NCBI GenBank assembly: GCA_963834705.1
Contig: CAWICV010000013.1
Coordinates: forward strand, 1-64,000
Direction of reading: 5' to 3'
From: RYN-230 sp963834705
GTDB lineage: Bacteria; Actinomycetota; Actinomycetes; Streptosporangiales; Streptosporangiaceae
Length of the DNA stretch: 64,000 nt
Part shown: one piece after another, positions 16,718 to 24,266 of the stretch
Layout: every line of letters begins with the position of its first letter
Position numbering within the stretch: position 1 is the stretch's first letter
The notes under the pieces: model-generated
Database searches by the model: none
The model's input: only the letters and a program-made list of their open reading frames with translations
What the model was told of the DNA's origin: nothing
Translations under genes and position numbers: made by a program

Positions 16718-17852
16718 GTGTCGCGTGGCGTTAGTTGTTTGACGGTTTGATTTTGGTGAGCAGTTCGTCGGCGTCTTTGGTCCAGGTGAATGGGAGGCAG
16801 CGGTCGTTGTAGGCGTCGATGAAGGCGCCGATGGCGGTGGTGAGCTCTTTGACGGAGCGGAAGGTGCCGCGGCGGATGGCCTGGCGGGTGATGATCCCGA
16901 AGAAGATCTCCACCATGTTCAGCCACGGGCAGCTGGTCGGGGTGAAGTGCAGGGTGATCCGCTGGTTCTCTGGCTTGGCGAGCCACTTGCGGACTTCGGG
17001 GTGCTTGTGCGTGGCGTAGTTGTCCAGCACGACGTGCAGGTCAGTGGCAGGGTGCGCGGCGGCGACCTTCTTGAGGAAGCGCAGGAATTCCTGGTGGCGG
17101 TGCCGCGGGTAGCAGGCATCGGCGGTGATCTTCCCGGTGGCGATCTCCAGGGCGGCGAACAGCGTGGTGGTGCCGTGCCGCTTGTAGTCATGGGTGCGCC
17201 GCGCGGCCAGGCCCGGGCGGAGCGGCAGCATCGGCGCGGTCCGGTCCAGCGCCTGCACTTGCGACTTCTCATCCACACTGACCACCACCGCGCCGTCTGG
17301 CGGCGCCAGGTACAAGCCCACGATGTCGCGGATCTTGGGTTCCAGTTCCGGGTCGGTGCTGAACTTGAACGTCTCGATCCGGTACGGCTGGATCTTCCAT
17401 TTCCGCCAGATCCGGGCCACGGACGCGAACGAGATTCCCAGCTCCGCGGCCAGGAACCGGGCCGACCAGTGCGTGATGCCCAGCCGTTCCGGTGGCCGGC
17501 CGTCATCAGCCAGCGTCGCTATGACGACGTCCGCCTCGCTGATTTCCGGTGGCCGGCCAGACCGCGGCTCATCTTCCAGCGCGGCGATCCCGCCCTGCTG
17601 GTACCGGTCCCGCCAGCCGATCACCGTTGGCCGCGATACCCCGGCCGCCCGGGCGATCTGCGCGTTCGGCATCCCATCGGCGGCCAGCAGCACCATCCGG
17701 GCCCGTTTCGCCAGCCCCGCCGGCACACTCGGCAGCCGGGCCAGCTCAGCCAGCCGCTCACGGTCACCCTGGCGCAGGACAACAGCAGGAGCACCAGACA
17801 TGCTCCATTATCCCGCTCAACCCACCGTAAAACGACTTTCAACACGCGACAC
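16718..17852 (-). mobile_element. IS630-family insertion sequence inside rep
   Basis: A 1135-bp element. The outer ends are GTGTCGCGTG (16718-16727) and CACGCGACAC (17843-17852), perfect 10-bp inverted repeats that continue imperfectly for about 20 more bases (GTTGTTTGACGGT against GTCGTTTTACGGT). It is flanked by TA at 16716-16717 and 17853-17854, the duplicated target typical of IS630/Tc1 elements. It contains one intact transposase gene and looks recent. Confidence 0.9.
16731..17801 (-). CDS. IS630-family transposase
   Basis: This 356-residue DDE transposase has an N-terminal HTH (MPNAQIARAAGVSRPTVIGW), a linker with WSARFLAAELGISFASVARIW, and the catalytic triad in VVVSVDEKSQVQ, LHVVLDNYATHKH and CPWLNMVEIFFGI. 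A homeodomain-like start (VLRQGDRERLAELARL) and length are normal for the family. The gene fills the IS from end to end and appears intact, so it may still be mobile. Confidence 0.93.
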   Translation of the reverse strand: MSGAPAVVLRQGDRERLAELARLPSVPAGLAKRARMVLLAADGMPNAQIARAAGVSRPTVIGWRDRYQQGGIAALEDEPRSGRPPEISEADVVIATLADDGRPPERLGITHWSARFLAAELGISFASVARIWRKWKIQPYRIETFKFSTDPELEPKIRDIVGLYLAPPDGAVVVSVDEKSQVQALDRTAPMLPLRPGLAARRTHDYKRHGTTTLFAALEIATGKITADACYPRHRHQEFLRFLKKVAAAHPATDLHVVLDNYATHKHPEVRKWLAKPENQRITLHFTPTSCPWLNMVEIFFGIITRQAIRRGTFRSVKELTTAIGAFIDAYNDRCLPFTWTKDADELLTKIKPSNN

Positions 17853-18982
17853 TAGCGGGCTGCGGCGCAGATCAGCCTGCCCCGGTGACTGCGCGGGTTG
17901 CCGTAGAAGGCCACGTTAGCAGCGCTGATGCGGCAGGCGATGGTGCCGACCGCCTCGGTCAACTTGGTGGCGTACTTGGCCAGATAGGAGGCGACCGCGA
18001 TGTTCGCGGCCTGGCCACCAGCGGCGGGCAGATGGACGGTGCGGGTGTCGAGCTGGGCACCCCAGCGGATATCCCAGCCTCTCGGCCGGGCCGGATGGGC
18101 GACGGTGGCGAACCACGTCGAGGCGGCAGCGGCCTGGATGGCGTCGAGCAGCTGCTCAACACCAAGCGCGGGCGGGGCGAGCTGGCCGTCTTCGGTGGTG
18201 GCATCCAGGCGGAAGATGGCGTGGAAGTGGACCAGGCCGCGGGCTTGGAACTCGGCCACCTTCGCATACGCCAGCTGCACGGTTCCGGCCCCGGCGGCCT
18301 TGGCCATCTTGGCGAGGTGGCGGCGGATGGCGATGGTGGTGCGCCGCCACAGCTCCGGAGCGTGGGCGTTCCAGACGACGGCGGCGGCGTAGTCGTAGCA
18401 GTCGGGGCACAGCGGACGGCCCAGCACGGGGTTGGTGGGTTTGTGGCGCTGGCCGCACGACAGCCGGCGGCCGTGCTTGCACAGGTCGGCTTTGCGGCGG
18501 GGGCGGCAGCGGGCGGCCCGGCCACCGGGCAGCTCGCGGCGGGTGTGCACTGGCCCGAACGAAGGAGCTGTGAAGGTGGCGAACACGCAGGGATGCGACC
18601 TGACCGTTTCGGGGACGTTCTTGCCGCCGGTGAGCCCGGCGCGGATGAGCTGGTAGGTGTCGCGGCGGTAGGTCTCGGCACAGGCGGGGCAGACCGAGGC
18701 ACGGCGATCGCCGCATGGGGTGTAGAGCACCTTGTCCGGCAACTGCTCGGTGTCGAGGGTGCGGATGACTTCGCCGGTGGCCGGGTCGATGTCACGGATC
18801 CTGCCGTGCAGGCGGACCGGGCGGACGCACCCACCGGCAGCAGCAGTGCCCGCGAGCCAAGTGTGGTAGTCGTCGCGGGCCGCACGGTCGAGCAGCTCGT
18901 CGGTGAGGGTCGCGGTGTTCGCTCCGGTCCCCGTGCTGGGGTCGATGAGCACGGGGGCCAGGGCCAGCGCCGGGACACTCAT
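17852..18982 (-). pseudogene. repSA: RepSA-like replication initiator, N-terminal half (interrupted by IS630 element)
   Basis: About 376 residues from ATG 18982, which overlaps the preceding gene by ATGA. The sequence has a Cys-rich zinc region (RRASVCPACAETYRRDTYQL, CSCGQRHK-like and LCPDCYDY segments). A rolling-circle-type core follows with GLVHFHAIFRLD (a HUH-like His pair) and SYLAKYATK with the expected Tyr. It ends ANVAFYGNPRSHRGRLI and then hits a stop formed at the IS edge. Full-length AICE initiators are ~450-530 residues, so the ~100-residue C-terminus at 16395-16715 is cut away. A GTG at 19072 in the same frame is a less likely start. Confidence 0.85.
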
Positions 18983-19173
18983 CCAGCCCGCCTCAGCGCT
19001 TCCCTGATGGCGCGCGGGTCGGGTGGCGTGGAGGTCTGCATGATGATCCAGGTCACCGTGCAGGCCAGGCACTGGTAGCCGTAGGTTTCGGCGGCGCCGA
19101 CGATCAAAGCGAACGGCTGGACCTCATCACTGCCGCAGGATGGGCAGCGGTCCTCGCGCCGTGCGGCGGTCAT
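18979..19173 (-). CDS. Small zinc-ribbon protein of AICEs
   Basis: A 64-residue protein from ATG 19173 with two Cys pairs (RCPSCGSDEVQ and YQCLACTVTW), forming a zinc ribbon. It ends PRAIREALRRAG. Proteins of this size and pattern are often encoded just before rep in AICEs; their role is unknown. ATGA overlaps link it to both neighbours, so the genes are one transcription unit. Confidence 0.75.
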   Translation of the reverse strand: MTAARREDRCPSCGSDEVQPFALIVGAAETYGYQCLACTVTWIIMQTSTPPDPRAIREALRRAG

Positions 19174-19481
19174 GGCATGCCGCCAGTGATCGTGATGTGC
19201 AGCCGGGTGGTGATGTGCTGGCAGGGTCGGCAGGTCACCAGGGGCGGGAACAGCCCGTCCGGGATGTCGCCCCATGGGCCGGGTGCCCCGCATAGGGCCT
19301 GGCCGGGCCTGCGGCGGATGACGCCGACCTTGAGAGCCTGGTCGGTGATGGCGTGGTAGGCCGCGCGGACCCGGCGACCGTCAGTGTTCAGCCCCGCGGG
19401 CTGGTAGTCGATATGAGCGCTGCGGGTGGGTGTTCGTTTCGGCTTCCGTACACCGCGCCGTGAGCTGGTGGTTTGGGTCAT
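19170..19481 (-). CDS. Small AICE-borne hypothetical protein
   Basis: 103 residues, with a basic start (RRGVRKPKRTPTR), then VRAAYHAITDQALKVGVIRR and a pair of Cys residues (LVTCRPCQHI) that may bind metal with the earlier Cys (ALCGAPGPWG). Such proteins sit between the transfer gene and rep in many AICEs. The start overlaps the end of the transfer gene and its end overlaps the zinc-ribbon gene (ATGA). No function known. Confidence 0.65.
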   Translation of the reverse strand: MTQTTSSRRGVRKPKRTPTRSAHIDYQPAGLNTDGRRVRAAYHAITDQALKVGVIRRRPGQALCGAPGPWGDIPDGLFPPLVTCRPCQHITTRLHITITGGMP

Positions 19482-19975
19482 GCGGCATCACCCCCACGCA
19501 GCGGGATGACCGTGCCGCCATCACCAGGGAAGGCCGGTGACCTGTGCCGCATAGCGGCGGCCTGGCTGGCCAGCTCGATGATGTGAGCATCAGAGAGGTA
19601 GGCGGCCTTGACCCGGCGAGGAATACCGTCCTCGGCACGCAGCCAGGACACGCCGCGGGCCTGGGGGTCGATGTCCTCGGCGGTGTAACCCTTCGAGGCC
19701 CACCCGTGGCCGAGGATGGTGTCGGAGCTGGCTTCGGTGGAGCAGCGGAACGCCCACCGGTAGCCGAACAGGTCCCGCAAGCTGGTAGGGATGATGTCCG
19801 CGGAGGGCCGCTGGGTGGCTTCGATGGCGATGATGCCGGGGGCACGGTCGCGGGCCACGATGCCGCGGTTGAGGGCGTTGAACTCCTTCTGCTTCGGCCC
19901 AGTCCCCACCGTCGCGGAGAAGTAGGCGATCTCATCGACCGCCACCAGGTAGATGGGAAACCCCATATCTCGGGC
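19478..19975 (-). pseudogene. tra: FtsK/SpoIIIE-like AICE transfer protein, C-terminal part only
   Basis: Homology begins at about MGFPIYLVAVDEIAYF (Walker B and following) and continues through GIIAIEATQRPSADIIPTSL, LRDLFGYRWAFRC, ILGHGWASKGY and a Cterminal VKAAYLSDAHI. The Walker A half and N-terminus are missing. From about 19975 rightwards the DNA belongs to an oppositely oriented pentapeptide-repeat gene of different base composition, so the gene was cut by a rearrangement. These ATPases move double-stranded DNA between mycelia; this remnant cannot. The frame runs open to 20224 but the extra residues are antisense. Confidence 0.8.
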
Positions 19976-20842
19976 TGGCGCAGGATATTTTGCAGCAAAA
20001 ATTTCTGCGCTTGAAAGTCTTAAATTCAGCAGATGCCAGTTTACCAGCGGCGGTGTAATAACCTGCCGGACACGCCGTCTCTCCTTCGTTGAGTGTGATG
20101 CCAGGCAGCCGCTAACGGTAGCTTCGTTGGTGAGAGATGAACCAGCGAAACTAACTAGCTTCCCAAGCACAAATCTTGAGAATTTTGTGCTTGCGGATAT
20201 TGATATGACCAATGCCATGTTCACTAGCGCTGTCGGAATAGATCGGCTGACGGTGGAAGGCGCCCCACGTTTTCTTCATTCGCCGGTCATGCTCGGAGCC
20301 AGCCGTCAGGTGGTTCAAGATGAGGTTATTGTAAGATCCCAGCGAAATTTGTGGCTGCTCGGAAAGTGGCGCGCTGGGCGTTGGCGGAAGTTGTTGGCAG
20401 ACACGCCACCCGTCGCAACTGACTTGCATAAGGTTGCAGCAATATACCGAAGTTTGAGGAAGAGTCGTGAGGACAGCAAAGACGAGCCAGGCGGGGCAGA
20501 TTTCTATTATGGTGAAATGGGGATGCGGCGTATCGCTGCAAGCCCAATCTCTGCAGAGCGATGGCTTCTTACGCTGTATTGGCTATTCTCCGGTTACGCT
20601 CTCCGGGCATGGCGCGCTCTTCTCGGACTGATTCTGACGCTAGCAGTAGGTAGCGTGCTTTTGCATCAGTTTGGATATGTAAAGCATCAAGTACTCAATG
20701 TCATTACGTCCGGGGCGCTACTGCTAGAGATCGTGATTGGAATTGCCAAATCCCCTAGCGGCCTTACACAGACCGGCATCCTTGTGCTGATCGGTGCAAG
20801 GCTCTTGATGGCCGCATTCTTGGCTATGACAGTGAGCGTTTT

Positions 20843-21604
20843 TCATCCTGTGGTCTCGCGGGTTTGGAGGACGTGGATGGCTTTGGCGAGCTGCCCGGCG
20901 CGCCAGGGGCAGCAGCGGAGCTTGCGCAGGATGCGCCAGGTTTTGAGCTGGGCGTTCGCGCGCTCGCCGGGAGCGCGCAGCCGGGCATGGGCACGGTTGG
21001 CCTGTTTCTGGGAGGCGGGCTTGTTCCGGCCGCGATAGGGCGTGTGCACCGGCTCGCCGGCGCCGTGGTAGCCCTTGTCCGCCAGGGTGATTAACCCGGC
21101 GGCGGCCAGTTCCCGCACGATGCCCCAGATCCGGGCGGCGGTCAGGTCATGAACGGCGCCGGGCAGCGGGCCAGATACCCACAGGATCTCGCCGTCTGGG
21201 CTGGCGATGACCTGCAGGTTCATGCCGTGGCGGCGGTGCTTGCCGGAGTAGAACGGCCGGTCGGCGGCCAGCCGGTCCACCGCAATGAGGGTGCCGTCCA
21301 GCACCACATAGGCGTGCTTGTGCGCGGCCTGCAGCGCGCCGCGCAGCTTCGGCGCCCGGGCCGCCAGCAGGGCCACCGTCTCGTTCACATACCGCCAGGC
21401 TGTGGCCGTGCCGATCCCGAACCCGGCCGCCAGCTCCGCGAACGTCTCGCCCTTGCGCAGGTGCGCCAGCACCAGCAGTGCCTGCTGGCCCGGGTTGCAC
21501 TTGCGCCAGCACGAGCCGATCTGCCTGCGGTGACGGCGGATCACCCCCGCGACATAGGCGAGGGTTGAACGCGACAACGGCAGCACGGCACGGTAGAACA
21601 GCAT
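20843..21604 (-). CDS. IS5-family (DDE_Tnp_4) transposase
   Basis: 253 residues from ATG 21604. The N-terminus has an HTH (GETFAELAAGFGIGTATAWRYV). The catalytic part has AYVVLDGTLIAVDRL (first Asp), NLQVIASPDGEILWVSGPLP, LADKGYHGAG (second Asp region) and GERANAQLKTWRIL (Glu). The stop lies inside the terminal repeat. Length matches the IS427/ISL2-like subgroups. It appears intact. A 14-residue upstream extension to 21646 is possible but enters a hairpin. Confidence 0.9.
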   Translation of the reverse strand: MLFYRAVLPLSRSTLAYVAGVIRRHRRQIGSCWRKCNPGQQALLVLAHLRKGETFAELAAGFGIGTATAWRYVNETVALLAARAPKLRGALQAAHKHAYVVLDGTLIAVDRLAADRPFYSGKHRRHGMNLQVIASPDGEILWVSGPLPGAVHDLTAARIWGIVRELAAAGLITLADKGYHGAGEPVHTPYRGRNKPASQKQANRAHARLRAPGERANAQLKTWRILRKLRCCPWRAGQLAKAIHVLQTRETTG

Positions 21605-21661
21605 CGAAGCCCCTGGGCGGATGAGGGATTGTGGTGATCGCTTCATCTACCAGGGGCTTCG
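21605..21661. repeat. Hairpin over the transposase start
   Basis: CGAAGCCCCTGG (21605-21616) and CCAGGGGCTTCG (21650-21661) are perfect 12-bp arms with a 33-base loop. They lie immediately upstream of the transposase ATG on the minus strand. In several IS elements such a leader hairpin blocks translation from outside transcripts; the same role is inferred here. Confidence 0.5.
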
Positions 21662-21998
21662 CCGTACCCGAAGCCGACACGCCCACCCTGATCAGCCCTC
21701 TTCCGACACCCTCCCAAGATCAGGATGAAAAAGGCTCAGTGCTTGCGTTGCGCAACCGGGTCAAGCGGTAAGGTCCGGCAGGTCAACTATGCTGCTCTGT
21801 CATTCATGAAGGGAAATGAAGTTATAGAGTGCCTTGCTGTAGGATAGCAGGCAGGACCACGGTTAGTACGGTAGACCGACTGCGTACCGCATAGCTGCTC
21901 TGAGAGGCACTACTCCGATCGACAATGATTATGTGAAAGCCAAGCCAGCGACAGGACGAAAGGCATCAGCCGAAGTTCTAAAACTGGAGCAAGCCGTA

Positions 21999-22074
21999 GT
22001 CCGCTGTTGTCCGCTGTTGTCCGCTGTATGACTTCAGGTGATGCTTGACGGATCGGCTTCAGGTGATGCTTGAC
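21999..22074. repeat. Tandem 10-bp repeats and an 18-bp direct repeat (left side of a module)
   Basis: GTCCGCTGTT occurs three times in tandem at 21999-22027 (last copy short by one base). Directly after it, CTTCAGGTGATGCTTGAC occurs at 22032-22049 and 22057-22074. Part of the 10-bp array recurs in the same orientation at 23166-23182, and the inverse of TGATGCTTGAC occurs at 23115-23125. The rest of 21772-22382 holds no gene that I can support. Confidence 0.6.
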
Positions 22075-22382
22075 ACCTGGCCTAGATCTCGTAGTTGACG
22101 TGTCCGCTTGTGCTGCCGCTGGTGACCTCCTTGATGACGTTCTGGGTAGGCGGACAGCCTGATCCCATCGTGCCGGAACCGGAACTGGCTGGTCCACGAT
22201 GACGGTCATGATCTTCGCGGCGGGCGTGCCGAGGTGGATCTTTGTCCCGGCGGCGATCAGGCTGCCCGGCCTGGGCAGCCCGTCTGATCAGGCATGCAGC
22301 GAGAACACCACGCCACCAGCACGCTGCTACGATAGAAACATGATGTTACGATAAGTTGCTGATGTAACTACCGGAGGCTGAC

Positions 22383-22946
22383 ATGGACCAGGCAACGATC
22401 GAGCAGCTCCAACAGCAGATCGACGGTGAGGTGAAGAAACGCTTCCCCGGCGCGGTGCAGCGGGTCGCGGTGCTCCAGTACGGCGACGACCCGGTGATCG
22501 AGCCGGGAGAACTGATGGTCCGGCTGATCCTCGAGGCGGCGGAGGGACGCGAGGGCCAGCAGCAGGCCCTCAAGGCGTTCGAGCACGCGAACGGCCCGGC
22601 GATCAAGCAGTTCCGGAACGATCTGTGTGCCCAGCTTCCCGAGCTCGGGCGGCTGGAGTTCCGCGCCGGTACCGACACCGGCGACGGCCCCGGGCTGGTG
22701 CTGGGCGGCAAACCCCGCGGCTCGCTGGAGGCCCGCGCGGCCGAGGGCGGCGGCGATCTGACCCCGGTGATGGCCCGGCTCGGCCCGGTGGACCTGGAGA
22801 CCCTGGACGCGCTGATCACCGCGGGCATCGCGGCCAGCCGCGCGGAGGCCGTCCGCTGGGCCCTGGCCCGCATCCGCGAACGGCCCGCGTATGCACAACT
22901 GCGCGAGCGGGCCCGCGAGATCGAACGGCTCAAAACCGAGTTCTGA
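22383..22946 (+). CDS. Hypothetical protein with C-terminal ribbon-helix-helix-like domain
   Basis: This 187-residue protein starts at ATG 22383 after CCGGAGGCTGAC. The C-terminal ~55 residues (LGPVDLETLDALITAGIAAS, then RAEAVRWALARIRERPAY) have the ribbon-helix-helix/CopG-like pattern seen in plasmid and antitoxin regulators. They end in a charged helix. The N-terminal ~120 residues are acidic and helical (EQLQQQIDGEVKKRFPGAVQ) and unrecognised. No toxin gene partner is adjacent. It sits inside a repeat-bounded module of the AICE cargo region. A role as DNA-binding regulator is inference. Confidence 0.65.
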   Translation: MDQATIEQLQQQIDGEVKKRFPGAVQRVAVLQYGDDPVIEPGELMVRLILEAAEGREGQQQALKAFEHANGPAIKQFRNDLCAQLPELGRLEFRAGTDTGDGPGLVLGGKPRGSLEARAAEGGGDLTPVMARLGPVDLETLDALITAGIAASRAEAVRWALARIRERPAYAQLRERAREIERLKTEF

Positions 22947-23114
22947 CACCCAGGGCCGCAGCCACCTCAGTGACCTTCGCACCGGAAAGAACAGCACGCA
23001 CTGCGTCAAGCCGCTGCTCGACAACTGACAACGCAACCAGCGCCAATCTGGGCCCTCCTCACCAGCGACGTCCCGCGGAACGTAGCGGATCAGAAGGCCC
23101 GGGCACGGCCCAAC

Positions 23115-23182
23115 GTCAAGCATCAGCTGGCGGGTGAATGTTCAGCATCACCCGGCACAAGACAATCCGCTGTTGTCCGCTG
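23115..23182. repeat. Right-side repeats of the RHH-gene module
   Basis: GTCAAGCATCA (23115-23125) is the reverse complement of TGATGCTTGAC at 22064-22074. TCCGCTGTTGTCCGCTG (23166-23182) repeats the left array in direct orientation. Together they frame about 1.15 kb holding the ribbon-helix-helix gene. Confidence 0.55.
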
Positions 23183-23800
23183 CGGTGAGTACTTTCCCTA
23201 CGGTTTCAAGGGCGCGCGGAGCGCGCCGGACCCCGGCCGCCAGCTGGACGTTAGAGCAGCGGCACGCGAGGTTGCGCCGACCCAAGCGCGGCGCAACTCC
23301 GGGCTAGCACGGGCCGCGGCTAACGCACGGGAGTGGTCGGGCGCGGGGCACCGCCTGCCGCCCTTAGGCCCTTCGGGCCACGGCGGCGTCGGCGCGCTCC
23401 GGGCCTCCGGAACCGATGGCGCGATAGCTGGGCGACGCAACGAGTCACCGCAGGCAGGTGCCGCGCAAAAAGCTGCCATCCTCCCGGCGATCCATCCTTG
23501 AACCGCGCAAGATCACCGTCGAGGGCGCGCCTACGGCACGTCACATGTGATGCCCTACGGGCACCCTTGACACTGATCTTCCACGGCTCGATCGGCGCCT
23601 ATCGGGAGGACGGGGGAGGAGACGCGGCGTTTCGATACCTAGGGTAAAGATCGCTTGGATCACGGGCAGGGCGCGGACGGGGAGGCGCTGGACTTCCTGC
23701 TGCGGCCGGGGCAACGCCGGGGCCAAGCCCAGGGCCGCGAGCAGGTCAGCGGCCGTATTGCTGTCGGCGCCCAACCAGCTGCCGCGCCTCTATTATGATG
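23183..23800. other. Non-coding, hairpin-rich stretch of the AICE
   Basis: No convincing gene is present. Several strong hairpins lie close together: GGCGCGC-GGA-GCGCGCC (23211-23227), GTTGCGCCG with CGGCGCAAC (23271-23297), and GGCCC-TTC-GGGCC near 23367-23379. They might be part of an origin of replication or transfer, or a structured RNA. On the minus strand near 23640-23774 a frame opens MGADSNTAADLLAALGLAP, followed by ALPRP; it may be the N-terminus of a decayed gene but is too short to name. Confidence 0.4.
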
Positions 23801-23805
23801 CATGT

Positions 23806-24021
23806 ATGTATGGACACCATATATTGCACCTAGGTGCATGGCTGCCGATTATCCTTGTAATTGCTATATTGATTTTCGCTTTTGAAATATGGATGATTGT
23901 TGATGTGGCCATTAATAAAGAGATTACCGATAAAGCAAGAGTCTGGTGGATAATCGGCATGGTTATCATCCATCCATTTGTCGCAATTGTTTACTTTTTT
24001 ACTGACCATCGTAAACGCTAA
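23806..24021 (+). CDS. Small PLDc_N-type membrane protein
   Basis: 71 residues from ATG 23806. Two hydrophobic helices (LPIILVIAILIFAFEIWMIV and WWIIGMVIIHPFVAIVYFF) flank a short charged loop (NKEITDKARV), and the protein ends DHRKR. This is the pattern of the phospholipase-D-nuclease N-terminal (PLDc_N) domain found alone in many small membrane proteins. Codon usage is strikingly A+T-rich (ATA, TTT, AAT codons), unlike the chromosome, so it was acquired from elsewhere. Function unknown. It is the last gene before the right att core. Confidence 0.75.
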   Translation: MYGHHILHLGAWLPIILVIAILIFAFEIWMIVDVAINKEITDKARVWWIIGMVIIHPFVAIVYFFTDHRKR

Positions 24022-24223
24022 GCCCTGAGCTGCTGGGTCTGGCGCAGCGCCGGTGAGCGACTGTCTCCGACAGTCCGGGCGTACCTTGCAAGCGAGAGGT
24101 CATCTGGCCAACCCCGCTGACACCCGTGGCCGACACCAACGAGCCTGGTCCCCAGTGGCTCCCTGCGGATGAAGCTAGGATACTTGGCGAGGTCAGCCTC
24201 AGTGCTGGACAAGTTGGCTGGAT

Positions 24224-24266
24224 ATGGCATGCAAGAGGTCAGGAGTTCGAATCTCCTTAGCTCCAC
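24224..24266 (+). repeat. Right attachment site (tRNA 3'-end copy)
   Basis: Identical over 43 bp to 14915-14957. The bases to its left (AAGTTGGCTGGAT) do not form a tRNA 5' half, so this too is an att remnant. To the right, paired short repeats (TGACCGTC twice near 24325-24342; AGTTGGCA twice near 24358-24374) may be integrase arm sites of another element. Confidence 0.85.

Larger units (their letters stand above)
20834..21737 (-). mobile_element. IS5-family insertion sequence
   Basis: A 904-bp element bounded by GAGCGTTTTTCATCCTG (20834-20850) and CAGGATGAAAAAGGCTC (21721-21737), a 17-bp inverted repeat with one mismatch. AGT flanks both sides (20831-20833 and 21738-21740). The exact target duplication is 3-5 bp because CAGTG is ambiguous at the edges. 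Removal restores the host frame ATGACAGTGCTTGCG. Contains one transposase gene. Confidence 0.88.
19976..21771 (+). pseudogene. Pentapeptide-repeat membrane protein, 5'-truncated and split by an IS5-family element
   Basis: The first part (about 19976-20833) shows ...FVLADIDMTNAMF, AAIYRSLRKSREDSKDEPGG, ADFYYGEMGMRR, and then membrane helices (LTLYWLFSGYALRAWRALLG, and LTQTGILVLIGARLLMAAF). This is the usual C-terminal half of actinomycete pentapeptide-repeat proteins. The frame breaks at 20833 in an IS. After the IS (from 21738) it resumes LALRNRVKR and stops at TAA 21769-21771, so the protein end is recovered exactly. The 5' end is missing at the joint with the transfer gene. The region is A+T-richer than its surroundings, which points to separate acquisition. 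Confidence 0.75.
14915..24266. mobile_element. Defective actinomycete integrative and conjugative element (AICE)
   Basis: About 9.35 kb between identical 43-bp tRNA-derived att copies. The gene order from the left is integrase, excisionase, RepSA-like initiator, zinc-ribbon protein, small protein and FtsK-like transfer protein, all on the minus strand. This is the usual AICE backbone. It is broken in several places: the excisionase is frameshifted, rep is split by an IS630-family element, and only the C-terminal half of the transfer protein remains. Beyond the transfer gene lie cargo genes: a pentapeptide-repeat gene with an IS5-family insertion, a ribbon-helix-helix gene and a PLDc_N membrane protein. 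The cargo stretch at 20.0-20.8 kb and 23.8-24.0 kb is clearly A+T-richer. Confidence 0.8.

Noticed and set aside
16183..16986. A 267-residue open frame covering xis and part of the IS630 element
   Set aside because: It crosses the IS border and reads low-complexity His/Pro/Arg in its first 200 residues; only the last part is the excisionase.
21999..22074. CRISPR array
   Set aside because: The repeats are 10 bp in direct tandem without unique spacers, and no cas gene is present.
24173..24266. Complete tRNA gene at the right att core starting at GAAGCTA
   Set aside because: The 94-base span gives no D-arm or anticodon arm, and one acceptor pair fails; treated as an att copy only.
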